From the NCBI GenBank assembly GCA_964576075.1, contig CAZNTX010000024.1, positions 1-45,484 on the forward strand: 45,484 nt of DNA, written 5' to 3'. Shown piece after piece: positions 33,328-43,232 of the stretch. Under the pieces are notes generated by a model. The model ran no database searches. It saw only the letters and a program-made list of their open reading frames with translations, and was not told the DNA's origin. The stretch's first letter is position 1, and every line of letters starts with the position of its first letter. This DNA comes from Thermohalobaculum sp964576075 (GTDB lineage: Bacteria > Pseudomonadota > Alphaproteobacteria > Rhodobacterales > Rhodobacteraceae). A program made the translations under genes and the position numbers.

Positions 33328-34761
33328 ATGGCGCAAAAGATGCTGAAATTCATCTCGGTCGAGCGCGAGATGCCCGAGAAGCGCACCGCGGAGGAGCGCG
33401 CGCACGACTTCCACGAGATCTACCGCGAATACGCCGATCAGAAGGCCGCGGTGCAGGCCGCGCGCTGCAGCCAGTGCGGCGTGCCTTTCTGCCAGACCCA
33501 CTGCCCGCTGCACAACAACATCCCGGACTGGCTGAAGCTCACCGCCGAGGGGCGGCTGCGCGAGGCCTACGAGGTCTCCCAGGCCACCAACACCTTCCCT
33601 GAAATTTGCGGGCGCATCTGCCCGCAGGACCGGCTCTGCGAGGGCTCCTGCGTCATCGAGCAGTCCGGCCACGGAACCGTGACCATCGGCGCCATCGAGA
33701 AATACATCACCGACACCGCCTGGGAGGAGGGCTGGGTCGAGCCGATCCGCCCCGCCGAGGAGCGCGCCGAATCGGTCGGCATCATCGGCGCGGGGCCCGC
33801 GGGGCTCGCCGCCGCCGACCGGCTGCGCCGCATGGGCTTCCAGGTCACGATCTACGACCGCTACGACCGGGCGGGCGGGCTCCTGACCTACGGCATCCCG
33901 GGCTTCAAGCTGGAGAAGGAGGTCGTCGAGCGGCGCAACGGCCAGATCGAGGCGGCCGGCGTGCGCTTCCGGCTCGACTGCGACGTGGGCCGCGACGTGC
34001 CCTTCGCCTATCTGCGCGACACCCATGACGCGCTGCTGATCGCCACCGGCGTCTACAAGGCGCGCGCGCTGCAGGCGCCGGGCTCGGGGCTCAACGGCAT
34101 CGTGCCCGCGCTCGACTATCTCACCGCCTCCAACCGCATCGGCTTCGGCGACCATGTGCCGGCCTTCGCCGACGGGACGCTGAACGCCGAGGGCAAGAAG
34201 GTCGTCGTGATCGGCGGGGGCGACACGGCGATGGACTGCGTGCGCACCGCGATCCGCCAGGGCGCGGAGAGCGTCAAATGCCTCTACCGCCGCGACCGGG
34301 CCAACATGCCGGGCTCCCAGCGCGAGGTGGCGAATGCCGAGGAGGAGGGCGTCGTCTTCGAGTGGCTGACCGCGCCCAAGGCCTTCCTCGGCGAGAACCG
34401 GGTGAGCGCGGTCAAGGGCGTGCGCATGCGCCTCGGCGCGCCGGACGCGACCGGGCGGCAGGCGCCGGAGGAGGTGCCGGGCTCCGACTTCACCGAGGAG
34501 GCCGACCTCGTCGTCGAGGCGCTCGGCTTCGAGCCGGAGGAGATCGTGCGGCTTTGGGGCGTCGAGGGGCTCGAGGTCACCCGCTGGGGCACCATCAAGG
34601 CCGATTTCCGCACCCACGAGACCTCGCTGCCCGGGGTCTACGCCGCGGGCGACATCGTGCGGGGGGCCTCGCTCGTCGTCTGGGCGATCCGCGACGGGCG
34701 GGAGGCGGCCGACGCCATCGCCGAGCGCCTCGGCGCCGCCGCCGCCATCGCCGCCGAGTGA
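33328..34761 (+). CDS. gltD: Glutamate synthase small (beta) subunit
   Basis: GltD passes electrons from NADPH through FAD and iron-sulfur clusters to GltB. The 477-residue protein has the N-terminal Cys sets CSQCGVPFCQTHCP and CGRICPQDRLCEGSC, the FAD-binding VGIIGAGPAGLAAADRL, the NADPH-binding VVVIGGGDTAMDCVR and a C-terminal GVYAAGDIVRGASLVVWAI segment. The ATG at 33328 has GGGAGG upstream. gltB follows 50 nt downstream, so gltD precedes gltB. Confidence 0.96.
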   Translation: MAQKMLKFISVEREMPEKRTAEERAHDFHEIYREYADQKAAVQAARCSQCGVPFCQTHCPLHNNIPDWLKLTAEGRLREAYEVSQATNTFPEICGRICPQDRLCEGSCVIEQSGHGTVTIGAIEKYITDTAWEEGWVEPIRPAEERAESVGIIGAGPAGLAAADRLRRMGFQVTIYDRYDRAGGLLTYGIPGFKLEKEVVERRNGQIEAAGVRFRLDCDVGRDVPFAYLRDTHDALLIATGVYKARALQAPGSGLNGIVPALDYLTASNRIGFGDHVPAFADGTLNAEGKKVVVIGGGDTAMDCVRTAIRQGAESVKCLYRRDRANMPGSQREVANAEEEGVVFEWLTAPKAFLGENRVSAVKGVRMRLGAPDATGRQAPEEVPGSDFTEEADLVVEALGFEPEEIVRLWGVEGLEVTRWGTIKADFRTHETSLPGVYAAGDIVRGASLVVWAIRDGREAADAIAERLGAAAAIAAE

Positions 34762-34811
34762 GCCGACAGAGACAGGGAGCGCCGCGCGCCGCGCGCGCCA
34801 GGGAGAGCGAC

Positions 34812-37800
34812 ATGACCAAGGATTTCGACCCCGCCGCCTACGAGGCCGCCCGCGACCGCCTCGCCGCCGAGGGGATGTATCTCGCCGAGGAGGAGCACGC
34901 CTCCTGCGGCGTCGGCCTCGTCGCCGCGATCGACGGCGAGCCGCGGCGCGAGGTGGTGGAGCACGGGATCACCGCGCTCAAGGCGGTGTGGCACCGCGGC
35001 GCCGTGGATGCCGACGGCAAGACCGGCGACGGCGCGGGCATCCACCTGCAGATCCCCACGGGCTTCTTCCACGACCAGATCCGCCGCACCGGGCACGAGC
35101 CGAAGGAAGGGCTGCTCGCCGTCGGCCAGGTCTTCCTGCCGCGCACCGATTCCGGCGCGCAGGAGACGGCGCGGACCATCGTCGAGACCGAGATCCTCCG
35201 CCTCGGCTACACCATCTACGGGTGGCGCCAGGTGCCGGTGAACATCCAGGTGCTCGGCGAGAAGGCCAACGCGACGCGCCCGGAGATCGAGCAGATCCTG
35301 CTCGCCAACACCAAGGGCGCGGACGAGGAGACCTTCGAGCGCGAGCTTTACGTCGTGCGCCGGCGGATCGAGAAGGCCGTCGCGCAGGCGCAGATCGCCG
35401 GGTTCTACATCTGCTCGCTGTCCTGCCGCTCGATCATCTACAAGGGGATGATGCTCGCCGAGCAGGTGGCGGAGTTCTACCCCGACCTCAAGGACGAGCG
35501 CTTCGTCTCGGCCTTCGCGATCTATCACCAGCGCTATTCGACCAACACCTTCCCGCAATGGTGGCTGGCGCAGCCCTTCCGCATGCTCGCCCATAACGGC
35601 GAGATCAACACGCTGAAGGGCAATCTCAACTGGATGAAGAGCCACGAGATCCGCATGGCGTCGGACGAATTCGGCGACCTCGCGGAGGACATCAAGCCGA
35701 TCGTGGCCAACGGCGCCTCCGATTCGGCGGCGCTCGACGCGGTGTTCGAGGTGATGGTGCGCGCCGGGCGCAACGTGCCGATGGCCAAGACGATGCTGGT
35801 CCCCGAGGCCTGGTCGAACGACGCGCATATGCCCGAGGCCTGGCGGGCGATGTATGCCTATTCCAACGCCGTGATGGAGCCCTGGGACGGCCCCGCCGCG
35901 CTCGCCATGACCGACGGGCGCTGGGTCTGCGCCGGCATGGACCGCAACGGCCTGCGCCCGATGCGCTTCGTCGTGACCGGCGACGGGCTGGTGATCGCGG
36001 GCAGCGAGATCGGCATGGTCCCGGTCGACGAGACGCGCGTGCGCGAGAAGGGCCGGCTCGGCCCGGGCCAGCTTCTCGCGATCGACCTCGCCGAGGGCCG
36101 GCTGCTGCACGACGCCGAGATCAAGGACGAGCTCAGCCGCGCGCAGCCCTATTCCGACTGGACCGGCCTCGTGACCGACCTGACCTCCCGCCTCGAGGGG
36201 CTGCCGGAGAGCGCGCCCTTCGACAAGGCCGAGCTCCGCCGCCGTCAGATCGCAGCCGGCTACACCATGGAGGAGCTCGAGACGATCCTCCATCCGATGG
36301 GCGAGGAGGGCAAGGAGGCCGTCGGCTCGATGGGCGACGACACGCCGGCGGCGGTCCTCTCCGACCGCTACCGCCCGCTCAGCCACTTCTTCCGGCAGAA
36401 CTTCTCCCAGGTGACCAATCCGCCGATCGACTCGCTTCGCGAGCACCGGGTAATGTCGCTCAAGACCCGGTTCGGGAACCTGAAGAACGTGCTCGGCCAG
36501 GACAGCTCGCAGACCGAGATCCTGACGCTCGAGAGCCCCGTGGTCTCCAACGGTCAGTTCGCCGCCATGGTGGCGGCCTTCGGCGAGGAATACCGCCGGA
36601 TCGACTGCACCTTCGCCGCCGAGGAGGGCCCGGGCGCGCTCCGCGCCGCGCTCGACCGGATCCGGACCGAGGCGGAGGAGGCGGTCCGCGCCGGCGCGGG
36701 CCATCTCGTGCTGACCGACGAGGGGGTCGGCCCCGAGCGCATCGCGCTGCCGATGATCCTCGCCACCTCCGCGGTGCAGACCTGGCTGACCAAGCAGGGC
36801 CTGCGCACCTTCTGCTCGCTCAACGTGCGCTCCGCCGAGTGCATCGACCCGCATTACTTCGCGGTGCTGATCGGCGTCGGCGCCACCACGGTCAATGCCT
36901 ATCTCGCCGAGGCGAGCCTGATCGACCGGGTGGAGCGCGACCTCCTCGACGGCCCGGCGGAGCAGGCGATCGCGCGCTTCCGCTCGGCGGTGGACTGGGG
37001 CCTGCGCAAGATCATGTCGAAGATGGGGATCTCGGTGGTCTCCTCCTATCGCGGCGGGTGCAATTTCGAGGCGGTGGGCCTCTCCCGCGCGCTCTGCGCC
37101 GAGTTCTTCCCCGGCATGCCGTCGCGCATCTCCGGGATCGGCATGGCGGGCATCGAGGCGAAGCTGCGCTCGGTCCACGCCCAGGCCTTCCGGGGGCCGG
37201 ACGTTCTGCCCATCGGCGGGCTCTACAAGGCCCGGCGCAAGGGCGAGGTTCATGCCTGGGGCGCGAACCTCATGCACATGATGCAGGCCGCCGTCGGGCA
37301 GAACTCCTACGAGACCTGGAAGAAGTATTCCGAGGGGATGGCGAAGCAGCCGCCGATCCATCTGCGCGACCTCGTCGCCTTCAAGCCGATGGGCAAGCCG
37401 CTGCCGCTCGAGGAGGTGGAGAGCATCACCTCGATCCGCAAGCGCTTCGTCACCCCGGGCATGTCGCTCGGCGCGCTCTCCCCCGAGGCGCACAAGACGC
37501 TCAACGTCGCGATGAACCGGATCGGCGCGAAGTCCGACTCCGGCGAGGGCGGCGAGGACCCGAAGCACTTCCACCCCGAGCCGAACGGCGACAACCCGTC
37601 GGCCAAGATCAAGCAGGTGGCCTCGGGGCGCTTCGGCGTCACGGCGGAATACCTCAACCAGTGCGCCGAGCTCGAGATCAAGGTGGCGCAGGGCGCGAAG
37701 CCCGGGGAGGGCGGCCAGCTCCCCGGCTTCAAGGTGACCGAGACCATCGCGAAGCTCCGGCACTCGACGCCGGGCGTCACGCTGATCTCGCCGCCGCCGC

Positions 37801-39332
37801 ACCACGACATCTACTCGATCGAGGACCTCGCCCAGCTCATCTACGATCTGAAGCAGATCAACCCGGCGGCGAAGGTCACGGTGAAGCTCGTCTCCTCCAC
37901 CGGGGTCGGCACCATCGCGGCGGGCGTGGCCAAGGCAAAGGCCGACGTGATCCTGATCTCGGGGCACAACGGCGGCACCGGGGCGAGCCCGCAGACCTCG
38001 ATCAAATACGCCGGCCTGCCCTGGGAGATGGGGCTGACCGAGGCGCATCAGGTGCTGTCGCTGAACAACCTGCGCGAGCGCATCACGCTGCGCACCGACG
38101 GCGGGCTGCGCACCGGCCGCGACATCGTCATCGCCGCGATGATGGGGGCGGAGGAATACGGCATCGGCACCGCGGCGCTGATCGCGATGGGCTGCATCAT
38201 GGTCCGCCAGTGCCAGTCCAACACCTGCCCCGTCGGCGTCTGCACGCAGGACCCGGCGCTCCGCGAGAAGTTCACCGGCACGGCGGACAAGGTGGTCAAC
38301 CTCTTCACCCTGATGGCGCAGGAGATCCGCGAGATCCTGGCCTCGATCGGGGCGCGCTCGCTCGAGGAGATCATCGGGCGGACCGATCTGCTCGCCCAGG
38401 TCTCCCGCGGCGCGGCGCATCTCGACGATCTCGACCTCAACCCGATGCTGGTCCGCGTCGACGAGGGCCGGGCGATCTCCTACCGGCTCGACCGCCCGCG
38501 CACCCCGGTGCCGGACACGCTGGATGCGCAGATCGTCAAGGACGCCGAGCCCTTCTTCAAGGACGGCGAGAAGATGCGCCTCGACTACACGGTCGAGAAC
38601 ACGCAGCGCACCGTCGGCACCCGGGTCTCGTCCCACATCGTGCGCCGCTTCGGGATGAACAACGGGCTGAACGAGGGGCATCTGACGGTCCGCCTCGAGG
38701 GCTCGGCCGGGCAGTCCCTCGGCGCCTTCGCCGCCCCCGGGCTCAAGATCGAGGTGGTAGGCGACGCCAACGACTATGTCGGCAAGGGGCTTTCGGGGGG
38801 TGTCATCACCCTGCGCCCGCCGCTCGCCTCCCCGCTCGTGGCTGCGGAGAACACGATCATCGGCAACACCGTCCTCTACGGCGCGACGGCGGGCAAGCTC
38901 TTCGCCGCGGGCCAGGCGGGCGAGCGCTTCTGCGTGCGCAACTCCGGCGCGACGGTGGTGGTCGAGGGCTGCGGCTCCAACGGCTGCGAATACATGACCG
39001 GCGGGGTCGCGGTGATCCTCGGCCCGGTGGGCGACAATTTCGGGGCGGGCATGACCGGCGGCATGGCCTTCGTCTATGACGAGGCGGACGAGTTCGACCG
39101 GCGCGTGAACCCCGAGAGCCTCGTCGTGCAGCGCCTCGACAGCCGGTTCTGGGCGGAGTTCCTGCACGGGCTCGTCAGCGAGCACCGCGCGCAGACCGGG
39201 AGCGCCAAGGCCGCCGACATCCTCCGGGTCTGGGACGAGGCGCTGCCGAAGTTCCGCCAGATCTGCCCGAAGGAGATGGTCTCGCGCCTCACCTACCCGC
39301 TCTCCGACAACCCGGCGAAGGCGACCGCCTGA
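34812..39332 (+). CDS. gltB: Glutamate synthase large (alpha) subunit
   Basis: GltB transfers the glutamine amide to 2-oxoglutarate, giving glutamate. The 1506-residue protein has a propeptide of 31 residues before Cys32 (SCGVGLVAAIDG), the N-terminal nucleophile of the class II amidotransferase domain. It continues with the LAHNGEINTLKGN motif, a central domain, the FMN/synthase domain (SGHNGGTGASPQTSIKYAG), the 3Fe-4S cysteines CQSNTCPVGVC and a C-terminal GXGXG beta-helix domain. The start at 34812 follows GGGAGAG. The following gene overlaps its stop by one base. Confidence 0.97.
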   Translation: MTKDFDPAAYEAARDRLAAEGMYLAEEEHASCGVGLVAAIDGEPRREVVEHGITALKAVWHRGAVDADGKTGDGAGIHLQIPTGFFHDQIRRTGHEPKEGLLAVGQVFLPRTDSGAQETARTIVETEILRLGYTIYGWRQVPVNIQVLGEKANATRPEIEQILLANTKGADEETFERELYVVRRRIEKAVAQAQIAGFYICSLSCRSIIYKGMMLAEQVAEFYPDLKDERFVSAFAIYHQRYSTNTFPQWWLAQPFRMLAHNGEINTLKGNLNWMKSHEIRMASDEFGDLAEDIKPIVANGASDSAALDAVFEVMVRAGRNVPMAKTMLVPEAWSNDAHMPEAWRAMYAYSNAVMEPWDGPAALAMTDGRWVCAGMDRNGLRPMRFVVTGDGLVIAGSEIGMVPVDETRVREKGRLGPGQLLAIDLAEGRLLHDAEIKDELSRAQPYSDWTGLVTDLTSRLEGLPESAPFDKAELRRRQIAAGYTMEELETILHPMGEEGKEAVGSMGDDTPAAVLSDRYRPLSHFFRQNFSQVTNPPIDSLREHRVMSLKTRFGNLKNVLGQDSSQTEILTLESPVVSNGQFAAMVAAFGEEYRRIDCTFAAEEGPGALRAALDRIRTEAEEAVRAGAGHLVLTDEGVGPERIALPMILATSAVQTWLTKQGLRTFCSLNVRSAECIDPHYFAVLIGVGATTVNAYLAEASLIDRVERDLLDGPAEQAIARFRSAVDWGLRKIMSKMGISVVSSYRGGCNFEAVGLSRALCAEFFPGMPSRISGIGMAGIEAKLRSVHAQAFRGPDVLPIGGLYKARRKGEVHAWGANLMHMMQAAVGQNSYETWKKYSEGMAKQPPIHLRDLVAFKPMGKPLPLEEVESITSIRKRFVTPGMSLGALSPEAHKTLNVAMNRIGAKSDSGEGGEDPKHFHPEPNGDNPSAKIKQVASGRFGVTAEYLNQCAELEIKVAQGAKPGEGGQLPGFKVTETIAKLRHSTPGVTLISPPPHHDIYSIEDLAQLIYDLKQINPAAKVTVKLVSSTGVGTIAAGVAKAKADVILISGHNGGTGASPQTSIKYAGLPWEMGLTEAHQVLSLNNLRERITLRTDGGLRTGRDIVIAAMMGAEEYGIGTAALIAMGCIMVRQCQSNTCPVGVCTQDPALREKFTGTADKVVNLFTLMAQEIREILASIGARSLEEIIGRTDLLAQVSRGAAHLDDLDLNPMLVRVDEGRAISYRLDRPRTPVPDTLDAQIVKDAEPFFKDGEKMRLDYTVENTQRTVGTRVSSHIVRRFGMNNGLNEGHLTVRLEGSAGQSLGAFAAPGLKIEVVGDANDYVGKGLSGGVITLRPPLASPLVAAENTIIGNTVLYGATAGKLFAAGQAGERFCVRNSGATVVVEGCGSNGCEYMTGGVAVILGPVGDNFGAGMTGGMAFVYDEADEFDRRVNPESLVVQRLDSRFWAEFLHGLVSEHRAQTGSAKAADILRVWDEALPKFRQICPKEMVSRLTYPLSDNPAKATA

Positions 39333-39898
39333 TGCGCGCGGCGGCGCTGGCCGCCGCCCTCGCCCTCGCCGCCGGGGAGGCGGCGGGGTGCAGTTGCCGG
39401 CCCGCACCCTCGGCCGAAGAGGTGCTCGCCGAGGGCAAGGCCATCCTCCGCGGCCGCATCGTGGAGACGCGCGAGGAGACGCGCCCGCTCCCACCACTGT
39501 TGGTATGGGAAGATCGGGAATGCCGCGGGCCGGACGGGGTGTGGTATCCGAGCCTGAAATTCCGCCGCTTTGTCCGCTGGAACAGGGACAACGCCGCCTC
39601 GCCCTGGCACGGCGCCGGGCAGCGGGCCGACTGCCGTCCGGTCTCGGGCGCGCCGCCGACCATGGCCGTCCGGATCTACCGGGTGGAGCCCATGGAGGCG
39701 GTCGCCCTGCCCGAGGTGGTCGCCGTCGTCACCGCCGATCTCACCCGGTGCGACGTTTCCTGGCCGCTCGATCCGGCGGAGCCGCTCACGCTCGTCCTCC
39801 CCCTGGGGCAAGACGAGATCGCCTATGGCGTCTGTAGCGACGTGGCCGAGCCCGTGGGCGGGTGGGACGCCTTCTTCGCGCGCCACGCCGGGCCCTGA
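39332..39898 (+). CDS. Secreted CxC-start protein, TIMP/netrin-like plan, coupled to gltB
   Basis: The 188-residue protein has a signal peptide and probably begins mature as CSCRPAPSAEEVLAEGKAIL, followed by RGRIVETREET. A CxC at the mature N-terminus followed by an Ala/Glu helix and a RG-R-V strand is the layout of bacterial proteins related to the netrin/TIMP domain, which fold like an OB barrel. Three further Cys occur (39516-39828 region). The ATG overlaps the gltB stop (TGATG), so it is translationally coupled. I cannot link its function to glutamate synthesis. Confidence 0.8.
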   Translation: MRAAALAAALALAAGEAAGCSCRPAPSAEEVLAEGKAILRGRIVETREETRPLPPLLVWEDRECRGPDGVWYPSLKFRRFVRWNRDNAASPWHGAGQRADCRPVSGAPPTMAVRIYRVEPMEAVALPEVVAVVTADLTRCDVSWPLDPAEPLTLVLPLGQDEIAYGVCSDVAEPVGGWDAFFARHAGP

Positions 39899-39910
39899 CG
39901 CGGGGCGGGC

Positions 39911-40552
39911 TCAGCCCGGCGGGCGGGCGATGATGCGGTGGATCGAGTAGTCCGAGGTGTCGCCCGCCGCGACCGGAGCGGAGGAGAAGACGATCCGGTC
40001 CACCGCCTGGCCCATGAAGGGGGCGATCAGCATGGTCTCGCCGGCCTCCGCGCTCACCTCGCTCATCTCGCCCACGGGACCGCGCAGGCGCATGGTCGTC
40101 GCCGAGAGGCTCGCGAGGGCGATGGTGCCGAGGCTCTGCCCGCCCGCGAAGCCCTCGATCAGCGCCTCCTCCGCGGCGTCGCCGGGCACGTCGTCCGGGT
40201 TGAAGAGATGCGCCACGACGATGACCGCGACGACCTGGGGCGGGGCGAAGTCGACGACGATGCGCTCGCCGCCGCGCCGGTCCGCCCCCTCGCCCACGGG
40301 GCCTTGCAGTTCGGGCTCGTTGAAGCCGTTGCCGGGGTCGTGCATCACGCCGAGGCCGGGGACCGAGCCGCGGGCGCTGTCGATCTGCTCGGCGAAGACG
40401 GCGGGCCCGGCGGCCTCGGCGGTCAGGGTCGCCGCGCCGATCGCGCAGCGCGGCTGGCCCAGGCAGGGGCGGTAGGTCTCGGGCGAGATGTCGGCCGCGC
40501 CCGCAGGGCTTGCGAGGAGCGCGAGGGCGGCGGCGAGGCATGGGCGGCGCAT
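39911..40552 (-). CDS. Secreted protein of unknown function
   Basis: The 213-residue protein has a signal peptide (cleavage near SPAGA, residue 19), then two Cys (about residues 30 and 36). Beta-rich sequence with many Gly/Val follows: GLGVMHDPGNGFNEPELQG, VVDFAPPQVVAVIVVAHLFN, and an ending YSIHRIIARPPG. The middle suggests a carbohydrate-binding-like or exported beta-sandwich domain with a conserved DPGNGFNE turn. It converges on the CxC gene. I do not recognise the family. Confidence 0.75.
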   Translation of the reverse strand: MRRPCLAAALALLASPAGAADISPETYRPCLGQPRCAIGAATLTAEAAGPAVFAEQIDSARGSVPGLGVMHDPGNGFNEPELQGPVGEGADRRGGERIVVDFAPPQVVAVIVVAHLFNPDDVPGDAAEEALIEGFAGGQSLGTIALASLSATTMRLRGPVGEMSEVSAEAGETMLIAPFMGQAVDRIVFSSAPVAAGDTSDYSIHRIIARPPG

Positions 40553-40686
40553 CGTCGTCTCCGTCTCGAAATGGCGGCGCCGGGGGTGGCGACATCCCGG
40601 CCCGGCGGTCTAGGTATCCCCGAGAGTGCCTGCAGCGCGGCGCGGCCGGGCGCTGCGGATTGTCGCAGACGGCGAGGGGGGACGCC

Positions 40687-41928
40687 ATGGCGGACACGAA
40701 CGAACGGGGCGCCGCGGAGGGGAGCGCGGCGGCGGGGCCGCTCGCCGTTTTCCTCGTGTTCCTGAGGCTCGGGCTCACCTCCTTCGGCGGGCCGATCGCG
40801 CATATCGGCTATTTCCGCACGGAGTTCGTCGAGCGGCGGCGCTGGATGTCGGACGCGGCCTATGCCGATCTCGTGGCGCTCTGCCAGTTCCTGCCGGGGC
40901 CGGCCTCGAGCCAGGTGGGATTCGCGGTCGGGCTCCTGCGCGGGGGGTGGAGCGGCGCGGCGGCGGCCTGGGCGGGGTTCACGCTGCCCTCGGCGATCGC
41001 GCTCGTGCTCTTCGCCTACGGCGCCTCCGCGCTCACCGATCCGGTCTCCCAGGGGGCGATCTCCGGACTGAAGATCCTGGCGGTCGCGGTGGTGGCGCAG
41101 GCGGTGCTCGGCATGGGCAAGGGGCTCTGCCCGGACAATCCGCGCCTCGCGGTGGCGCTCGCGGCGGTGGCGCTGCTCGCGCTCTGGCCGGGGCCGGCGG
41201 GGCAGGTGGTGGCGATCCTCCTCGGCGCCGTGGCGGGGCTCGCGCTGTCGCTCGGGGCGGCGGCGCCCGATGAGCCGGGCGCGGGCTTCTCCGGACGCTT
41301 GCCCGGGCGGCGCACGGGGCTCGCGCTGATCGGCGCGGCGCTCGCGCTCCTCGCGCTGCTTCCAGCGCTCGTCGCGGTCGGCGCAGGGGGGCAGACGGTG
41401 GCGCTCCTCGAGGCGTTCTACCGCGCCGGCGCGCTGGTCTTCGGGGGCGGGCATGTGGTGCTGCCGCTGCTCGAGGACACGGTGGTGGCCGCGGGCTGGG
41501 TGACTGAGGACGCCTTCCTCGCGGGATACGGCGCGGCGCAGGCGGTGCCGGGCCCGCTCTTCACCTTCGCCGCCTATCTCGGCGCGGCGGGGGAGCCGGC
41601 GCCGAACGGCGTCGCGGGGGCGGCGCTGGCGCTCGGGGCGATCTTCCTGCCGGGGATCCTGCTCGTGGCCGGCACGTTGCCCTGGTGGGCGGCGCTGCGC
41701 GGCTCCGGGCGGGCGCGGGCGGCGCTCGCGGGGGTCAATGCGGCGGTGGTCGGCGTCCTTGCCGCGGCGCTCTACGACCCGGTCTTCACCGCAGGGATCG
41801 CGGATCCGCTCGATTTCGCGCTCGCCGCGGCGGCCTTCTTCGCGCTCACGCGCTGGGGGGCGCCGGTCTGGGCGGTGGTGATCGCGATGGCCGGGGCTGG
41901 GGCGGCGATCGGGGCGGCGGGGCTCTGA
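40687..41928 (+). CDS. chrA: Chromate transporter, two-domain CHR family
   Basis: ChrA expels chromate across the inner membrane. The 413-residue protein has two homologous CHR domains: the first with FLRLGLTSFGGPIAHIGYF, ALCQFLPGPASSQVGF; the second with FYRAGALVFGGGHVVLPLLE and GYGAAQAVPGPLFTFAAYLG. Ten or more helices are predicted. The ATG at 40687 follows GAGGGGGG. There is no chrB regulator nearby, so substrate identity rests on family alone. Confidence 0.9.
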   Translation: MADTNERGAAEGSAAAGPLAVFLVFLRLGLTSFGGPIAHIGYFRTEFVERRRWMSDAAYADLVALCQFLPGPASSQVGFAVGLLRGGWSGAAAAWAGFTLPSAIALVLFAYGASALTDPVSQGAISGLKILAVAVVAQAVLGMGKGLCPDNPRLAVALAAVALLALWPGPAGQVVAILLGAVAGLALSLGAAAPDEPGAGFSGRLPGRRTGLALIGAALALLALLPALVAVGAGGQTVALLEAFYRAGALVFGGGHVVLPLLEDTVVAAGWVTEDAFLAGYGAAQAVPGPLFTFAAYLGAAGEPAPNGVAGAALALGAIFLPGILLVAGTLPWWAALRGSGRARAALAGVNAAVVGVLAAALYDPVFTAGIADPLDFALAAAAFFALTRWGAPVWAVVIAMAGAGAAIGAAGL

Positions 41929-41938
41929 GCCCGCCGCC
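41913..41938 (+). terminator. GC-rich hairpin at the chrA stop codon
   Basis: GGCGGCGGGGCT (41913-41924) pairs with AGCCCGCCGCC (41928-41938) with one bulged G and a CTG loop over the stop codon. A second small hairpin, GGGCTC-TCCG-GAGCCC, follows at 41943-41958. There is no T-tract, so termination strength is uncertain. Confidence 0.5.
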
Positions 41939-41961
41939 CCCGGGGCTCTCCGGAGCCCGGA

Positions 41962-42201
41962 TCAGAAGTCGAAGAGCTCGGAGAGAAGGCTCTCTCGGCG
42001 CTTCGGCTTGGCCTCGCGGGTCTCGCGATGCGCCTCCCGCCGGGGCTCTGGGGTGGCCGCGGGGCCGGCGCTGCGCTCGATGATCTTGTCGAGCTCGCCC
42101 CGGTCGAGCCAGACGCCGCGGCACTCCGGGCAATAGTCGATCTCGACCCCCTGGCGGTCGGTCATGATGAGCGTGGCGTCGCGGCAGACGGGACATTTCA
42201 T
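41962..42201 (-). CDS. TFIIB-type zinc-finger protein
   Basis: The 79-residue protein begins with the zf-TFIIB pattern MKCPVCRDATLIMTDRQGV, then IDYCPECRGVWLDRGEL, with four zinc-binding Cys (3, 6, 25, 28). A charged, probably disordered tail of about 40 residues ends in LLSELFDF. Family members are small and of unknown function. The ATG at 42201 has GAGG upstream. It converges with chrA. Confidence 0.9.
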   Translation of the reverse strand: MKCPVCRDATLIMTDRQGVEIDYCPECRGVWLDRGELDKIIERSAGPAATPEPRREAHRETREAKPKRRESLLSELFDF

Positions 42202-42272
42202 GGTCGGGCCTCCTCGGTGGGTTTCGTTATGGGAGCTAGGCACGGCCGGGTCCCGGCGCAATGGGCGGGCGC

Positions 42273-43232
42273 TCAGGCGCGGGCCGCCTCGCGCCGGGCC
42301 GCGAGCACCGCGCGGCCGATCTTTTCGAGATGGGGGCCCGAGGTGCCGCAGCAGCCGCCCCAGACATCCATGGCCGGATAGCGCCGGGCGAGATCGGCGA
42401 GGCGGGCGGCGAGGTCGTCCGGGTCGCCCTCCTCGATATGGCCGAGCTTGCAGAGGGCGATCTTGTCCATCTTCGCGGCGTTGGGGCGGAGGCAGCGCAG
42501 CCGCGCCGTCCAGTCGCCGCCGTCGAGCGCCGGGGCGAACTCCTCCGGATGGGCGCAGTTGATCCCGTAGAAGGCGGGGGCGGCGTCGGTCTCCCGGTCG
42601 ACCGTCTCCACCGCCTCGCGCAGCGTCGGCCCGGAGCGCAGCCGCCCCTCCGAGGAGAGGGTGAAGAGGATGGCCAGCGGGATCCCCGCGGCGCGCGCCG
42701 CGCGGGCGAGGCCGACCGCCTCGGGGATGTTGGTGAAGGTCATCGCCTCGGCGAGGTCCGCGCCGCCGCGGGCGAGGGTCTCGAGCTGGGGCGTGTGGTA
42801 GTCCTCCGCCTCCTCCGCGGTGATCTCGCCGCCGGTGCCATAGGCGTCGCCGCGGGGGCCGACGAGGCCGGCGAGACGGATCTCGGGGATCTGGCCCTCG
42901 TAGGGGACGGAGACTTCGCGCAGGAAGGCGAGGTTGTGCAGGATCGCCTCGGCGAGCGCCTCCCGGGAGTAGCCGAGCTTCGCGCCCCAGTCGGGGCTCG
43001 CGCGATAGTCGGTCCCGCCGAGCAGGACCGGCTGCTCGAGGGCCGCGGCGGCGTCGAGCATGTTGGCGAGCATGGCGCGCAGATCGGCCGCGGCGTCGGG
43101 CGCGTCGAGCAGCGGGAACATGGCGAATTCCGGCAGGTCGTGGCCGTGGCGGTAGAGAATCTCGGTCTCGGTCCCGCCTTCGGTCATCCAGATGCGGCCC
43201 TCGGGCGCGGCGGGGAAATCGGCGTCTGCCAT
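42273..43232 (-). CDS. Homocysteine S-methyltransferase family protein
   Basis: The 319-residue protein is a zinc-dependent methyltransferase barrel: MTEGGTETEILYRHG at the start, GGTDYRASPDWG, EAMTFTNIPEAVGLARAA, then the zinc ligands Cys in INCAHPEEF and the Cys pair in GGCCGTSGPHL near the end. Such enzymes move a methyl group from betaine, S-methylmethionine or related donors to homocysteine. The donor cannot be told. The ATG at 43232 follows AAGGAGG. No cobalamin domain is present. Confidence 0.9.
   Translation of the reverse strand: MADADFPAAPEGRIWMTEGGTETEILYRHGHDLPEFAMFPLLDAPDAAADLRAMLANMLDAAAALEQPVLLGGTDYRASPDWGAKLGYSREALAEAILHNLAFLREVSVPYEGQIPEIRLAGLVGPRGDAYGTGGEITAEEAEDYHTPQLETLARGGADLAEAMTFTNIPEAVGLARAARAAGIPLAILFTLSSEGRLRSGPTLREAVETVDRETDAAPAFYGINCAHPEEFAPALDGGDWTARLRCLRPNAAKMDKIALCKLGHIEEGDPDDLAARLADLARRYPAMDVWGGCCGTSGPHLEKIGRAVLAARREAARA

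Noticed and set aside
34638..39497. 1619-codon open frame antisense to gltB
   Set aside because: It is a product of high GC and codon bias of gltB. Its translation has no domain, and gltB itself is unambiguous.
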